A stretch of DNA of 64,000 bases from Siphonodentalium dalli (taxonomy: Eukaryota; Mollusca; Scaphopoda; Gadilida; Siphonodentaliidae), in the NCBI GenBank assembly GCA_032622095.1, contig CP136066.1, forward strand, positions 226,550,961-226,614,960. The letters are read 5' to 3'. Each line of letters starts with the position of its first letter. Positions within the stretch are counted from its first letter, which is position 1. The notes beneath the pieces were generated by a model. The model made no database searches and was not told the DNA's origin. It saw nothing but the letters and a program-made list of their open reading frames with translations. Both the position numbers and the translations under genes were made by a program. Of this stretch, positions 1 to 10,700 are shown in pieces.

Positions 1-323
1 AACGTCTGCTAAAATCCATCAGTGTTGCGCGAGCATCACAATTTCACCGATTCATTTTGCAATAGACTTAATTTGTGACGTCACGGAGTCCCAATAAAAA
101 AGTGATATTGTACAGTCGGGAGTCCAATATGAGTTTCTGGAGTCCAATATGACTTTTTCCAGGACTATCACGTGGCGGCTTTTGCCCAATCGGAAATGGT
201 GTTAGTTAAGGGATGGATAATAATCTATTTTATTTTACAGCTTATTTTGGTGGTACTGGTATCAAACTTTATCCAAATATATGTTGATGTGAATGGAACC
301 CGATAGAAATAGTTCACCTTTAA
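1..323. other. No gene seen
   Basis: A/T-rich unique sequence with short GAGTCCAATATGA repeats and a palindromic TGACGTCA at 76-83; nothing coding. Confidence 0.5.
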
Positions 324-634
324 CCCTTTCATGACTGGAGCTTCCTGTAGGGATCCCCACACAGGTGGCAGCTTGTATTGCTGAGTGTGAGCTTCCTGAA
401 ATTTTGTGAAAATCCTGTGCCAATACTTTCTCTTATATACATGTATGCGAGTCACCCATAGATCGCCTCACATGTATAAGAGAATGCATTGTCATAACAA
501 TATTTACCATAACCATGTAAGCCAGTGCATTCTCTTATATATGCAAAGCTCCCTATGGGAGACGCGCACATATAAGAGAATGCACTGGCACAGGGTCTTT
601 AATGCTGCAGCAGCCCAGCTCCCGTCATAAAAGG
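324..634 (+). mobile_element. TTAA MITE, family C
   Basis: Left end TTAA then CCCTTTCATGACTGGAGC; the right end is a decayed inverse (GCTCCCGTCATAAAAGG). It contains two variant hairpins of the AATGCATTCTCTTATATATG type and part of a 107-bp unit also seen at 51541. Confidence 0.75.
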
Positions 635-650
635 ATGAAGAGATTAATTT

Positions 651-1197
651 CACGGGGTAGGAACTGCTCCATGAGAAAAGATCCTCTTGTGATTTTCGGT
701 CCAGTTCACTATCGATCCGTGTCCAGTTCACTTGCGAGTTGTTTGTACTTGGTCAAAAACAGACGTGCTGTACACGATTTACCAAACTACCGTATCGCAA
801 TAACCACTAATAACCACAAAAGTGAGTCTAGTCTGAAGTTTTAGTTCAAACATATGTGCACACTTATTTTACCAAAAATCTGATGCATAGATGTTCGGGT
901 AGTGAACGGATCTTATCAATGGTGAACTAGGACCCATCACTAGTGAACTGGAACATTTCTTAAAATGGATAAATTCTACTATTCCACATTTACTTAACAA
1001 TTTCCAACTAGTATGTCTTGATAGTTGAGGTAGCTGGCAAGGTATATACAACAAATGCACTGCATATATATCTATGTTGCGTAAAACTTGCGTTATTTAC
1101 CATGGGAAAATCCCCAGTGACCTTGACCAGATCGGATAAGAACTGGACCGAAGATCGGAAGAGGTGTCAGCCTCGCGGTGCAGTTCCTACCCTGTGA
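651..1197 (+). mobile_element. Inverted-repeat element
   Basis: Ends CACGGGGTAGGAACTGC and GCAGTTCCTACCCTGTG, with further paired TTCGGTCCAGTTC / GAACTGGACCGAA inside. No coding sequence. Confidence 0.7.
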
Positions 1198-1337
1198 ATT
1201 TATTCATGTTTATGTACCGTAGCTATACATCTCATCTGACATGAACCATAATAAAGTTTTTAGATTTTTTTCTTCAAAATCTTTGTTGCAGACTAAACCT
1301 GGTAATAGCAGGTGGGGCTTGGCTTTTGCATTTTTAA

Positions 1338-1729
1338 CCCTTTACCCAACAGAACGGCCCTGTGCCAATGCATTCTCTTATATATGCGAGTCGACCATAG
1401 GTCGCCTCGCATATATAAGAGAATGCATTGGCTTAACACATTAAAAATTATAAAATTGTTAAAGAATGTAAGAAAAAATGGTAAAAAGTGTTAAAAAAAG
1501 ATTTTTTTTAGGCCAATGCATTCTCTTATATATGCGAGGCGACCTATGGTCGACTCGCATATATAAGAGAATGCATTGGCACAGGGCATAACTGTAACCA
1601 TCACAATGTGGTCAATGAGCCGGTTCCAATGATATCCATATTTGTATGGTGTTATTGAGACAGACCGGAGATATTTTAGGCTGTTGAAGCTTTACTTGGC
1701 CGGTTTTGGCCGGTTTGTTGGGTAAAGGG
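1338..1729 (+). mobile_element. piggyBac-like TTAA MITE, family A
   Basis: 392 bp flanked by TTAA (1334-1337 and 1730-1733), with inverted ends CCCTTTACCCAACA. It has two internal palindromes built on AATGCATTCTCTTATATATG and a T-rich spacer. It abuts the inverted-end element starting at 1742. Confidence 0.9.
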
Positions 1730-1800
1730 TTAATATTTTATATATAGCAGAAATGGCACAGTAGCATGATATACAGTTAACAAGCCTGCAAATAGCATGC

Positions 1801-2203
1801 CTGTCATTTGCAGAATGAGGTCCCCAGAGGGTGAATTTAGTGATGCTATCCCGCACAGCGGGCTAGCATCACCAAATTCACCCTCTGGAGACCTCATTCT
1901 GCTTGAGGCCTCATCTTCTGGGAAGTATCTACAGTATCAAATTAACATTGGTTTTAGTTTTCCCTTCTGGGAAGTTTCTATATCCCCTAATTTGCAGAAG
2001 ATAAAATTCATAATTGATGTGCCCAATGGGTGAACATCACCAACATCAACTGGGGAACTTCAATCTGATCCTAGGTCTACCATAGCAGTTGAGGGCCTAA
2101 GCAGAATGAGGTTCCCAGAGGGTGAATTAAGTGATGCTAGCCCGCTTTGCGGGATAGCGTCACTAAATTCACCCTCTGGGGACCTCATTCTGCAAATCGA
2201 CAC
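1801..2203 (+). mobile_element. Composite element of two GAATGAGG hairpins
   Basis: Two ~90-bp palindromes (1811-1902 and 2101-2193) of form CAGAATGAGGTCCCCAGAGG ... CCTCTGGGGACCTCATTCTG bound a ~200-bp unique interior. Outer ends TGTCATTTGCAG / CTGCAAAT are inverted. Confidence 0.75.
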
Positions 2204-2218
2204 AAAGATCTCAGCCAT

Positions 2219-2272
2219 ATTTCCTGAAAAGTTGCCCATTATTCTAAGGAGTCGATTATTTAGGGCATTACT
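2219..2272 (+). repeat. Right-end remnant of the TA-flanked MITE
   Basis: CCTGAAAAGTTGCCCAT... through GGGCATTACTG followed by TA; the rest of the element is missing. Confidence 0.6.
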
Positions 2273-2545
2273 GTAGCATGATATATATACATGTACATCT
2301 CCGATTCATGCCGAGTGTTGCTCTTTGAACATGTCTGGGACCATACAACATACAAGGCACCTATTTTTAAAAGCAAATGTAATTTTGAGAAAAAGAGCAA
2401 TGCTCGGTATGTCTCTGAGACATATATATAACATGCTACTGTGCTATATCTGCTATACATATACATAATATAGACCTTAAAATGTGCATATAGTGTCCCT
2501 AAGTGTGACACTGGAATACAGCGTCATTTGAGCTACCTTTTTTGG

Positions 2546-2700
2546 GTCACTTCGGTGGCCGTGTGGTATTGACGTCGGACTTTGAGTCGCTAAGCACGCT
2601 CGCCATCATGGGCCGGGATTCGATTCCCACCCAATCCCATAAAAATTTGCACTTAGTGAAAAAAAATTGACACAAGCTCTCAAAGGCATCTTCGGTATCT
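2546..2700 (+). mobile_element. tRNA-derived SINE (candidate)
   Basis: Contains an A-box match TGGCCGTGTGG and a B-box match GATTCGATTCC about 60 bp apart, in the order of a tRNA-type RNA polymerase III promoter, followed by an A-rich stretch. It does not fold as an obvious functional tRNA, so a SINE head is more likely. Confidence 0.55.
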
Positions 2701-2869
2701 GCCACAGCCGCTAGATCCTCCACAGCACGTATATCATCGCCCTTTTCATGTTCAGGGTCACTTTCTGATGCGCAAATTATTATTTTGTAAACAGAACATT
2801 TGCGGGGATGTCCCATGTTGACGTCACAGATTTTGTGTGACTCGAACAAAATTTGCTTAAAACAAATCA

Positions 2870-3230
2870 TCGATTTTTAAAAGTCGCCAAAAACACATTT
2901 ATTGATAAAATAATATCTAATTTTTTATTGGATGTTATATTTGAACCTTATTCACACCAAACTAGCCACATGACATTGAAATGATGCGACATTTAACAAT
3001 TGCCTTTTAAGGAATAACATCTAGATCAGAGGTAGGTCCAAGGATGGATAGTCACAGGCACCACACAGATAGACAAGCTGATTCATGTGTACCATACCCC
3101 CTGCCCTCCAACAACGGTGTATGGAGGGTATAATTATGTATACAATTAAATAACAAGGATATATATACATATATATATAATATATATTTATATAAAAATT
3201 GAAAGTACAAAATAATAAATATAAAGGCCG
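2870..3230. other. No gene seen; AT-rich
   Basis: Includes a TATATA-rich tract around 3150-3195; no element ends recognised. Confidence 0.5.
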
Positions 3231-3701
3231 AGGCTATTCTGCCGCTAGCGGCATAATAAGGTCCGATGTTTATTCTGCCACTACATAATAGCCTAATGGC
3301 ATGATATATCTATATCATGCCGCTAGCGGCAGAATAGCCGGTTTGGCTGATCTGCCGCAAACAAAAATATGCGTGATACTGTAATATGTCAACTCTTCTT
3401 TCATCCTTTTGGACACATGGCGCTGGGTGGTTTTACTGTCCCATTTCCAATACTTTGTATTCGTTTCCAGTTCATGTCTGGCAACGGCATCAAAAACTGC
3501 CGCATGAGACACTGCATGAGATTCAAAAGAATTTCCTACGGATTTTTGTTACCGACGTCGCGTGCTATGACGTGATGGATAAGTACAATTTTGGTGACGT
3601 CATTTTTGTCAGCAGAATAGCCAAACAGGCTACAGGTTATTCTGCCGCTAGTGGCATAATAGGATTACACACTTATTCTGCCGCTGACGGCAGAATAGCC
3701 T
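3231..3701 (+). mobile_element. Inverted-repeat element with GCCGCTAGCGGC dyads
   Basis: Ends AGGCTATTCTGCCG and CGGCAGAATAGCCT. Several more copies of TTCTGCCGCTAGCGGCA occur near both ends. Interior non-coding. Confidence 0.75.
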
Positions 3702-3750
3702 TTCCCAAATATAAAACCTTGATGAAGTGCACTAATGATAAGTTCGTTAA

Positions 3751-3828
3751 CCCATAGAGAGCCCCACATAGACTGGAGCAGACGGCACCTGTAGTGCATG
3801 CTTCCATCTGTGCGAGGCTCCCTGTGGG
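3751..3828 (+). mobile_element. 78-bp TTAA miniature element
   Basis: Flanked by TTAA (3747-3750 and 3829-3832), with imperfect ends CCCATAGAGAGCC and GGCTCCCTGTGGG. Very short; could be a deletion derivative of family C. Confidence 0.65.
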
Positions 3829-3865
3829 TTAAACATTAAACTTTATATATCGCCTTGTTTGTTAA

Positions 3866-4172
3866 CTGTTTCATGATGGGAGCTGCGCTGGTGCAGCATT
3901 AAAGATCATGTGCCAATGCATTCTCTTATATATGGGAGTCTCCCACAAAGAGCGTCGCATATATGAGAGAATGCACTGGCTTACAAGGTCAAGGTAAATA
4001 ATTGTCAGGCCAATGCTTCCTCTTATATATATGCGAGGCTGAGAGACTCATATAAGAGAATGCACTGGCTTACAAGGTCAAGGTTAAACTATTTAGGCCA
4101 ATGTATTTTCTTTTATATGTGAGGCTCCCTTTGGGTTTTTCGCAAAATTTCAGGAAGCTAATCATGTGTTTC
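3866..4172 (+). mobile_element. TTAA MITE, family C, diverged
   Basis: TTAA at 3862-3865, then a CTGTTTCATGATGGGAGC left end and GCTGCGCTGGTGCAGC dyad. Three decayed hairpin units separated by TTACAAGGTCAAGG spacers follow; the right end is mutated. Confidence 0.7.
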
Positions 4173-4212
4173 ATTGTGGTCTGGTTCATAACAAACTGGT
4201 ATCACGGTGGGG

Positions 4213-4686
4213 AATCATGTGGTTTCGAGTTGATGAGTATCACGCATTCAAAATGGCCGAGGCGATCTAAAACGCGACCAGAGGCAAGGAAAAAAGGTAA
4301 TAAACTAAGATATGACATATTACATATTAATTTGACAGCTACGAGCAGATGCTATACTATTTTTCAAACAAGCTGATACCTCATTTATGTCCAAATTCAT
4401 ATTTGTTTGCTCTAACATTCTGACCAAAGTTGTCAATCGAAGGATTCTCCAAGATGTGTGGACTGGTGTATTCCACACACCTCTGACTGGCAACTTTGGT
4501 CAGAATGTTATAGAAAACCACTAAGTATTTCCGAACAAATAAGGTATCAACTTGTTTCAAAAATAAACTAGCATATGCTCGTAACAGTCAAACTGCTAAG
4601 TTTTGTGTCAGTTCCTGATATATTATGGTTTTGTGCGTTTGCAAATTTTGAATGCGTGGCACTCACCAACCTCGAAACCACGTGAT
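4213..4686 (+). mobile_element. Inverted-repeat element, AATCATGTGGTTTCGAG family
   Basis: Ends AATCATGTGGTTTCGAG and CTCGAAACCACGTGAT, with an inner inverted pair ACATTCTGACCAAAGTT / AACTTTGGTCAGAATGTT around 4420-4510. Confidence 0.75.
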
Positions 4687-4811
4687 ATAATAAACACAAC
4701 AGTCAACTGTTCTGAGTGAGATGCGAAGAATATTCACTCGACTAGCGCCTCGAAAATATAATCCTACACATCACACCCGGGGAGAAAGTTTTCAAAAGGC
4801 TATGTATTTAA

Positions 4812-5624
4812 AGGTACTCAATCCGATTTGATGGTCCCCATATCAACAGATTCCAACAACAACAAAATTTTTTGAAATGTCAATTCAGTTATCAGAATTG
4901 ATTAATTGCCCAAAAAAAATGCTAACCAGTCAACTATAGTATAAAATTTCCCAAAACCTGTTATTTATCAACATTTTGTTTAACGAAATTTGGCTGGTTT
5001 ATCAAATATCTGACACACAAAAGTGACTTGATCTAGAGTTATTCATAATAATCTGCAATTTGGTCCGAGACTGTCTTCTCGTTGACTTTTTACCAGGCCA
5101 CTAAAAGTACCGGTGGTGAAAAATAGATTTTAAAAATTGATATCTGATTGGTGGGTTCCTTGACTCGATTCAAATATTTTTTACCCCCAAAGCCAAAGAA
5201 ATAGTAATTTGCGAGCGTTAATTCAGATTTTGCATCTTTAAAGATGTACAATCCAAATTAAGGCTCACAAATTACTATTTCTTTGGCTTCGGGGTTAAAA
5301 ATATTTGATTCGAGTCGAGGAACCCACCTATCAAAGCTCAGAGTTATTAGATATCAATTTTTGAGATCTATTATTTTTCACCATCGAGAATTATTAGTGG
5401 CCCAGACGTATACAGTCGATGAGCCAATGGTCTCGGACCTAATTGCGGATGAAGATGGATAACTCTAAAATCAAGAAGCTTTCTGTTGTTAATAAGGCAA
5501 ATTTCATCGAACAATGTGTTGATAAATAAAAGGTTTCGGGAAACTTTATACTATAGTTGACAGTGGTTAACATTATTTTTGGGCAATTAATTATATGGGG
5601 ACCATCGAATCGGATTGAGTACCT
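4812..5624 (+). mobile_element. TTAA-flanked foldback element, AGGTACTC family (long form)
   Basis: Ends AGGTACTCAATCCGA and TCGGATTGAGTACCT with TTAA at 4808-4811 and 5625-5628. The two ~400-bp arms are inverted copies, meeting near 5235. Confidence 0.85.
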
Positions 5625-5759
5625 TTAATAGTGACAATGGTAATAAAATCTCAGATAAATAATATTTTGCAACAAGAAGTAAAGATAGTAAACAATTCAT
5701 CAAATTAATACAGAAAAGGGACGGAAGTGAAAAAGTGGTATTCACAAGGTCTGGTTTCA

Positions 5760-6608
5760 TCCTTTCATGAGGTTTATGACTGGAGCTGCACTGGTGCAGC
5801 ATTAAAGATCATGTGCCAGTGCATTCTCTAATATATGCGAGCCTCACATATATAAGAAAATGTGATGGCTTACAAGTATAATGTAAATATCGTTTGGACA
5901 ATGCATTCTCTTATATATTCAATGCTCCCTATGTGAGACTCACATATATAAGAGAATGCATTTAACCCTTTCATGAGGTTCATGATGGGAGCTGCGCTGG
6001 TGCAGCATTAAATATCATGTGCCATCACATTCTCTTATATATGCGAGGCTCCCATATATAAGAGAATTCATTTGCTTACAAGGTCAATGTAAATATTGTT
6101 AGGCCAATGTATTCTCTTATATATGCGAGGCTCCCATATATAAGAGAATACACTGGCTTACAAGGTCAATGTAAATATTGTTAGGCCAATGTATTCTCTT
6201 ATATATGCGAGGCTCCCATATATAAGAGAATTCACTTGCTTACAAGGTCAATGTAAAATATTGTTAGGCCAATGTATTCTCTTATATATGCGAGGCTCCC
6301 ATATATAAGAGAATGCACTGGCTTACAAGGTCAATGTAAATATTGTTAGGCCAATGTATTCTCTTATATATGCGAGGCTCCCATATATAAGAGAATGCAC
6401 TGGCTTACAAGGTCAATGTAAATATTGTTAGGCCAATGTATTCTCTTATATATGCGAGGCTCCCATATATAAAGGAATTCACTTGCTTACAAGGTCAATG
6501 TAAATATTGTTAGGCCAATGTATTCTCTTATATATTCGATGCTCCCTATGTGAGACTCGCATATATAAGAGAATGAATTCAAAGTTGGCACAGGGTTTTC
6601 ACAAAACG
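5760..6608 (+). mobile_element. Two adjoining family C TTAA elements with an expanded hairpin array
   Basis: The first left end is at about 5760 and a second begins after TTAA at 5962-5965, each with CCTTTCATGAGG and a GCTGCGCTGGTGCAGC dyad. Inside the second, an 82-bp unit (spacer TTACAAGGTCAATG plus one hairpin) is repeated about 6-7 times at 6021-6570. The right terminus is missing. Confidence 0.8.
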
Positions 6609-6896
6609 ATGATAGGATATAATAATGACCACAGGGTGTACATAAGGCCAAAGAAAAAAATATTTGTGGTTTGGGTTTCCCTACCTACCCTATCTTAAAC
6701 CCCTTCCCTAAAGTTATTTTCACGGATTTCAAGAAAATCTATTTAATTTTATCTAAAAAATTTCATAAAACACAAAAAAAACACATTTAATCAGCTCATA
6801 ATAGATTGATTTCTAGTAAAAGTATTGTGTAATATTAAAATTTATACAAAAATAATCAAATCTTTCAATCTTGCAGAGTAAAATACGAAAAGAATA

Positions 6897-7002
6897 TGAG
6901 AGCTTTCCGATGAATGGCAACAAGCCATATTTCCAACTAAATCCTGAAAAGTTATGCATAATTCTGCTGTGGTTAAGGAGTTGATTACTTAGAGCATTAC
7001 TG
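6897..7002 (+). repeat. Right half of the TA-flanked MITE
   Basis: Runs from GAGAGCTTTCCGATGAATGG to GCATTACTG, followed by TA; no left arm. Confidence 0.75.
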
Positions 7003-7338
7003 TACTTACTAGTATACAACAAGCAGATTTAACTTTTACATTTCATATAATTTCATCCAGCGCCAAATACCAGCACTCCTATATTACTTTAGCTTTCAGT
7101 TTGTTAAAATGAAAAGGAAATTATGGTTCCTTGACTTTTTATATACTTAAACTGTGGATATTCAGAATTTGGATACAATTAAGGGCTGATTTACCACTGG
7201 TATGAGAAATACGCAGCTGGTTGCATTCCCCCATTGGATATAAAGGTCACATTCCCCTATTGGAAAACCTGGTTATAGTTAACCCGTATTATTCAGTTAC
7301 AACATGTACAAGTGAATAATGTTCCAGACAATAGACCC
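7003..7338. other. No gene seen
   Basis: Unique AT-rich sequence downstream of NAA80; contains no readable exon. Confidence 0.45.
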
Positions 7339-7445
7339 TAGATCATGCCATGAATCTCCATTCTAGCTTCATACAGCAAAATTCTAGCTTCAAACAGCAA
7401 AACTCTAGCTTCATACAGACGTAGAGATTCATGACATGATAATGT
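7339..7445. mobile_element. Short TAGATCATGCCATG element
   Basis: Same ends as 24334-24664 around three CTAGCTTCATACAGCAAAA repeats. It lies just beyond the NAA80 stop codon. Confidence 0.65.
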
Positions 7446-7478
7446 AGACCCCTGCTACCACAATAAAATAAAGTTTTA

Positions 7479-7700
7479 TCAAGAGATATTTTTCCTCATC
7501 CACGACACCTTACTGGGGTCAAAGCGGTTTACTTTATTGGAATCCTTGCCAGAGGATGGAGGTGGAGGTGGTGGCGGAGCAGGTGGAGGTGGCACTGATG
7601 ATGATGGAGCACAACAGGTCGGTGTTTTTTGTGGCACAGTTGAGTTTTTCCCTTTTTTCTGGTCAGTTTCCCCAAGGTCGAGACCAAACATCTTCTCAAT
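7479..7700 (-). CDS. NAA80: NAA80 terminal coding exon (polyproline and C-terminus)
   Basis: Acceptor TTATTTATAG precedes phase-0 codons IEKMFGLDLG. The exon carries a run of 4 then 7 prolines separated by alanine (the expected profilin-binding segment), and ends RFDPSKVSWMRKNIS followed by TGA at 7481-7479. No clear polyadenylation signal was identified downstream on this strand. Confidence 0.9.
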   Translation of the reverse strand: MEKMFGLDLGETDQKKGKNSTVPQKTPTCCAPSSSVPPPPAPPPPPPPSSGKDSNKVNRFDPSKVSWMRKNIS

Positions 7701-10700
7701 CTATAAATAATCAGTTTATTATTTATAAAAATAGAAACCAAACCAAATTTCTTTATTTCAGTTAATCGCATAACTCTTGTGCCATATATAGCCGTGCAGG
7801 CCCGGGTGGCTGGGAGGTTTGCAGCCCACTCAAAACGTTTTGAAAGCTAAAACTTCTAGCAATTTTTAGGGCAAATTGAACGGTATTTCAGGAGGAAATT
7901 ATGGCAAATTACCATATTTTTCACATTTCTGCCCAAATCATACATATCTAAGGTTAATTTGAATCTATTCTGTTATATTTCTGTGTATATACAAGGAATA
8001 TTCTACAAAAACTATGTACAACCATGAATATATCATTGTAGAGTGGCGAAGCACGCTCGTGATTCACTGGTTTATGGCATAAGAGATCACTTCACAGATC
8101 AGAGGTCAATGACATGTTGACAAGTTTTCCCACGCAGTGTCAAACTCAACTATTGTTGGAAAACTTAATACAGGCGATATATCCATAACTTATTTTACTC
8201 ATCGCAATTTTGGAGACATCATCTTCAAGTTTTTATCAGTCAACAATATTTGTGACTGATTATTCTTTCGCATCTTGTTGTATTTATAACTATTTCTAAA
8301 TATTACGATTCTCACAAACATTTATTATGCCAGGAATGCACTCCATATTTGGAAATGGGTTATTACGTCATGTTGGGAATGCCACTTTGTTGTAGAAATG
8401 AAATATAATGGACACATCTGGGACGTAGATGCGTTAGGATTATCCTCGGCTTTTCAAAGAGACTGTGCTTTTCAAAGAGAGAGTTTTGACAGAAGATATC
8501 TAGTTAAACCACAGAATTATGCAAAGGTGGAAAACTGTCTCCCACATATTATTTGTTCCGTGCATTGAGAGACAATGATCAAATGAATTGACAACAACAA
8601 TAGCAATGAACAAATTAACATGAATGGCAATCAAAATCAGCCGATATTTAGGTAATCGTTATAAAATCGGCATCGGCAAAAAAATCCAACAATACCAATT
8701 GTAATTTCAATTAACACAATGAAATGTCTTTGGCATATGAGTTATTCAGCTTGTTTCAAGTAAAGATGCATAATCCAAATTAATCCCAAATGACTATTTG
8801 TTTGGCTTCGGAGGTGAAAAATATTTGAATCGAGTCAAGGTACCCACCTATCAAAAGGTAAGAGTTATTAGATATCGATTTTTGAAGTCTATTTTTTTAT
8901 TTGTCACCATCAGGAATTATCAGTGGCCCAGTAAACAGTCGACCAAATTGCGGATAAAGATGGATAACTCTTTAATCAAGAGGCTTTCTTTTGATAATAA
9001 GGCCAATATTCGTCAAACAACATGTTGATAAATATCACGTTTTGGGAAATTTTATACTAAAGTTGACAGGGGTTAGCATTATTTTTTAATAACACAAATT
9101 ATTGGAATTTACGGGTCAAATAGGGAGACTCGCACCAGAGCAGTGAATTGTGAAAAGGTGACCTGGACATGGAATACTTGGGTTAATAGAGTCCAATTTA
9201 AGTTTACAATGATAATTTATCAAATTCTAAAAACAACATAGCCACCAAGATAAGCCACCTCAGTGCTAACCCAGTAATATCAATTATATAGCAGAGCTGT
9301 CAACCAATCACCAGTACATATCACACTTAAAAAATTTTTTAAACTGAGCAAGGAGTTCAGTTAAATCTAAATTCAATTAAAAAAAATATTTTTGTTTTAA
9401 TTATTTAACAAATAAATATTTTATTATATATTTTTTGTTATTTTGTTTGTTCGCTTAAATTAAGCAAGGAATTCAATCTAAAAAATTTTTTTAAGAGTGA
9501 ATATTTTTCGAAAAAGGACCATAACTTGTTACAAAAAAAACTCGGATCAAACCCATATTCGAACTCGATCTGTATTTTGGGCTGAGAAACTCATAAACAA
9601 ATTTTGGTTCCGATCCAATAGAAAAAGTTTGAGTTATCGCATTATGCGTAAAGTGTCTACATATGGCTTGACAGACCGACGGACTGACGAATGACAAGTG
9701 GTCAATCCAGACGTCGACAGTATATGTACCATACTATGGTACATAAAAAGGATTAACAAATTTTGTAAATAAGCAGGTCTGGAAAACACTAACTTACCAT
9801 GTGCTCAGATATCTCACAACATGTAGCTCCGAGGCTGATGATTTGTTTAAACACTAACTTACCATGTGCTCAGGTATCTTACAACATGTAGCTCCGAGGC
9901 TGATGATAGGTTAACAATACTCGTATCCAAGATGTTCATAGAACTTACCATGTGCTCAGGTATCTTACAATATGTAGCTCCGAGGCTGATGATTTGTTTA
10001 AACACTAACTTACCTTGTGCTCAGGTATCTTACAACATGTAGCTCCGAGGCTGATGATTGGTTTAAACACTAACTTACCATGTGCTCAGGTATCTTACAA
10101 CATGTAGCTCCGAGGCTGAGGATAGGTTTACAATACTCATAACCAAGATGTTCATAGAACTTCTCCTTGTCGATGCTACTCAGATAAATCGTCTCAAATC
10201 CTTTCCTGCAAGCAAAGTGTCTCCATCACATTATATTCATTTTGCTTCACATTTCATAAATCAGACTAGTATATGTCAAGTAAGTTGCAGATGATGTAAT
10301 GATAAATGTCAGATTTAGTTCTTGTTTGAACAGCTGGGTAAATTCGTTCAAACAAGCATATACATACAATTAAAGGCACATTTAATTTTCGAACCCCCAG
10401 ATCATTTTATATAAAATATTTGCCATAGGATATAGCATTTGAAAGAGGAAGCTCCAAAACATTGTATTATCAACTTATTTGGTGTAATAAACTAACATGT
10501 TGTTTTGTTGAGATACCGACTTGGTGTTCTGTTCTTAAGTTTCATTATTTCTATGTGAGGGCATACAAGTACTTGTAACCCATGGCTTAGATAGACATGC
10601 GGAAAACAAATCAACATTTCCAGATAAACAGAGATGTACACCTCTAGAATGGAAAATCTGAACAAAACGATTGAAGACTCCTCTGTCAAATGTCCTCATA

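Larger units (their letters stand above)
1742..2468 (+). mobile_element. Inverted-end element carrying a double-hairpin GAATGAGG element
   Basis: Outer ends TATAGCAGAAATGGCACAG and CTGTGCTATATCTGCTATA are inverted. Inside lies a composite element (1801-2203) and a TA-MITE remnant (2219-2272), indicating nested insertions. Confidence 0.65.

Noticed and set aside
76-83. TGACGTCA CRE-like palindrome
   Set aside because: A single 8-bp match with no nearby gene or promoter context.
2546-2640. Functional tRNA gene
   Set aside because: A- and B-box matches are present but no convincing cloverleaf or acceptor stem could be folded by eye; a SINE head fits better.
3386-3757. 123-codon ORF
   Set aside because: Lies across an inverted-repeat element with GCCGCTAGCGGC dyads; no protein-like motif.
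7529-7771. 80-codon minus-strand ORF rich in histidine and leucine
   Set aside because: Out-of-frame shadow of the NAA80 proline exon running through its acceptor and intron.
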